From the NCBI GenBank assembly GCA_944392155.1, contig CALXVR010000013.1, positions 1-42,750 of the forward strand: a DNA stretch of 42,750 bases, in the 5' to 3' direction. How positions within the stretch are numbered: the stretch's first letter is position 1; every line of letters begins with the position of its first letter. Below, one piece after another: positions 42,250-42,750 of this stretch. A program made the translations under genes and the position numbers. The stretch is from an uncultured Alphaproteobacteria bacterium (GTDB lineage Bacteria > Pseudomonadota > Alphaproteobacteria > RF32 > CAG-239). The notes under the pieces are model-generated. The model was not told where the DNA came from. It ran no database searches and was given only the letters and a program-made list of their open reading frames with translations.

Positions 42250-42339
42250 GGAGAGGTGGCAGAGTGGTTTAATGCAGCGGTCTTGAAAACCGTCGAGGGT
42301 GCGAGCCCTCCCAGAGTTCGAATCTCTGCCTCTCCGCCA
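42250..42339 (+). tRNA. tRNA-Ser (anticodon TGA)
   Basis: 90-base class II tRNA: acceptor GGAGAGG/CCTCTCC, D arm with GGCAGAGTGGTTTAATGC, anticodon loop TTGAAAA (TGA), long variable arm CGAGGGTGCGAGCCCTCC, T loop TTCGAAT, discriminator G, encoded CCA. It reads UCA and related codons. Tandem units carrying its last ten bases follow. Confidence 0.96.
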
Positions 42340-42344
42340 AATTT

Positions 42345-42373
42345 AAAGCTCGTTGAGATGACGGGCTTTTTTT
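42345..42373 (+). terminator. tRNA-Ser terminator
   Basis: AAAGCTCGT pairs with ACGGGCTTT around TGAGATG (one G-T), followed by seven T. Confidence 0.82.
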
Positions 42374-42504
42374 ATAGGCGGAGAACCGCTCAAACGTCGC
42401 GAAGCTTGTTTTCGCGGGGCAGAGCTTTCAATTCGTCTAGGGCTTGTTCGCCGGCTGTCGCCGCCTTACCGCCAAGACATCATTGGTTTTGCAGACAAAA
42501 ATGA
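42358..42504 (+). CDS. Possible Arg-rich 48-residue peptide in the repeat unit
   Basis: An ATG in the terminator loop opens MTGFFYRRRTAQTSRSLFSR and continues for 48 codons, rich in Arg and Ser. The next unit (42561-42707) keeps the same frame with four base changes, two silent and two not. E. coli tyrT repeats encode the small basic peptide Tpr in a similar place. There is no ribosome site, and expression would need read-through, so this may be chance. Confidence 0.2.
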   Translation: MTGFFYRRRTAQTSRSLFSRGRAFNSSRACSPAVAALPPRHHWFCRQK

Positions 42505-42547
42505 CATTTAAGGTCATTTTTGCTTAGCAACTCTCTCCGCCAAATTT

Positions 42548-42576
42548 AAAGCCCGTTGAGATGACGGGCTTTTTTT
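42548..42576 (+). terminator. Second copy of the tRNA-Ser terminator
   Basis: AAAGCCCGT/ACGGGCTTT stem with TGAGATG loop, then seven T, 203 bases after the first copy. Confidence 0.8.
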
Positions 42577-42750
42577 ATAGGCGGAGAACCGCTCAAACAT
42601 CGCGGAGCTTGTTTTCGCGGGGCAGAGCTTTCAATTCGTCTAGGGCTTGTTCGCCGGCTGTCGCCGTCTTACTGCCAAGACATCATTGGTTTTGCAGACA
42701 AAAATGACATTTAAGGTCATTTTTGCTTAGCAACTCTCTCCGCCAAATTT

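Larger units (their letters stand above)
42330..42750 (+). repeat. tRNA-Ser-linked tandem repeat, 203-bp unit
   Basis: CTCTCCGCCA, the last ten bases of the tRNA, recurs at 42533-42542 and 42736-42745, an exact 203-base period. Each unit then has a terminator, a GC-rich stretch and a hairpin CAAAAATGAC/GTCATTTTTG. The array continues beyond the window. The second terminator stem is perfect (GCCCGT/ACGGGC), the first has one T in place of C. Confidence 0.93.

Noticed and set aside
42187-42504. Open frame running through tRNA-Ser
   Set aside because: It starts in the tRNA promoter and reads through the tRNA, so it cannot be a gene as a whole. Only its Arg-rich end inside the repeat is noted separately.
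41454-42750. CRISPR array from the repeated units
   Set aside because: Units of 144 and 203 bases repeat in full without short repeats alternating with unique spacers, and no cas gene is present.

Overview
The window looks like chromosome from a low-GC, flagellate alphaproteobacterium. The evidence is a CcrM-type GANTC methyltransferase with a RAMA domain, a DUF3035 lipoprotein after lspA followed by a pair of M16 peptidases, yqeY-dnaG-rpoD in a row, a flgB-flgC-fliE cluster with an orphan FlhB-like gene, and a ppx/gppA-rlmE pair. AT-richness and many lineage-only orphan genes would fit the uncultured gut alphaproteobacteria (RF32/CAG-239 type), but that placement is inference.

Layout. 1-330: tRNA-Arg with a duplicated 3' end. 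407-2790 (minus): trxB-queH, a broken SemiSWEET gene, and greA with a terminator-like leader. 3064-5395: a DUF3015 and DUF4105 envelope pair, the first with a frameshift in its signal peptide. 5472-10025: yqeY, dnaG, rpoD. 10131-18527: accessory region with orphan genes, tRNA-Ile2, an XRE regulator, two LysR-like regulators, two GNAT acetyltransferases, a metallophosphoesterase and acpS. 18616-22486: a degenerate Ham1/RdgB-like protein, rnhB, a tandem orphan pair and ccrM. 22625-28109: two tandem Ppx/GppA proteins, rlmE, tldD and pmbA. 28186-29420: a second tandem orphan pair. 29498-32327: rsmB, the FlhB-like gene, and flgB-flgC-fliE behind a good sigma-54 promoter. 32639-41431: tRNA-Leu, mgtE, lspA, DUF3035, two M16 peptidases, pgi and mutL. 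41434-42750: repeats, one orphan gene and tRNA-Ser with tandem 203-bp units running off the window.

The most unusual content is non-coding. (i) Two 126-bp imperfect palindromes start at or just after the stop codons of fliE and mutL. They share short sequence blocks, but their arms differ in sequence while keeping pairing, and one is part of a 144-bp tandem repeat. (ii) Three of the four tRNA genes (Arg, Ile2, Ser) are followed by duplicated units of about 194-251 bp. Each unit carries a fragment of the tRNA 3' end plus the terminator, much like the 178-bp repeats after E. coli tyrT. The Ser units also hold an Arg-rich 48-codon frame. (iii) Many orphan genes lack a Shine-Dalgarno sequence and have AT-rich leaders, several with TTAGAT close to the start codon, whereas most conserved genes here have GGAG-type sites.

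Gene starts were moved from the longest open frame where a ribosome site, homology or an overlap supported a later start. No CRISPR array, insertion sequence, rRNA or prophage gene was seen.
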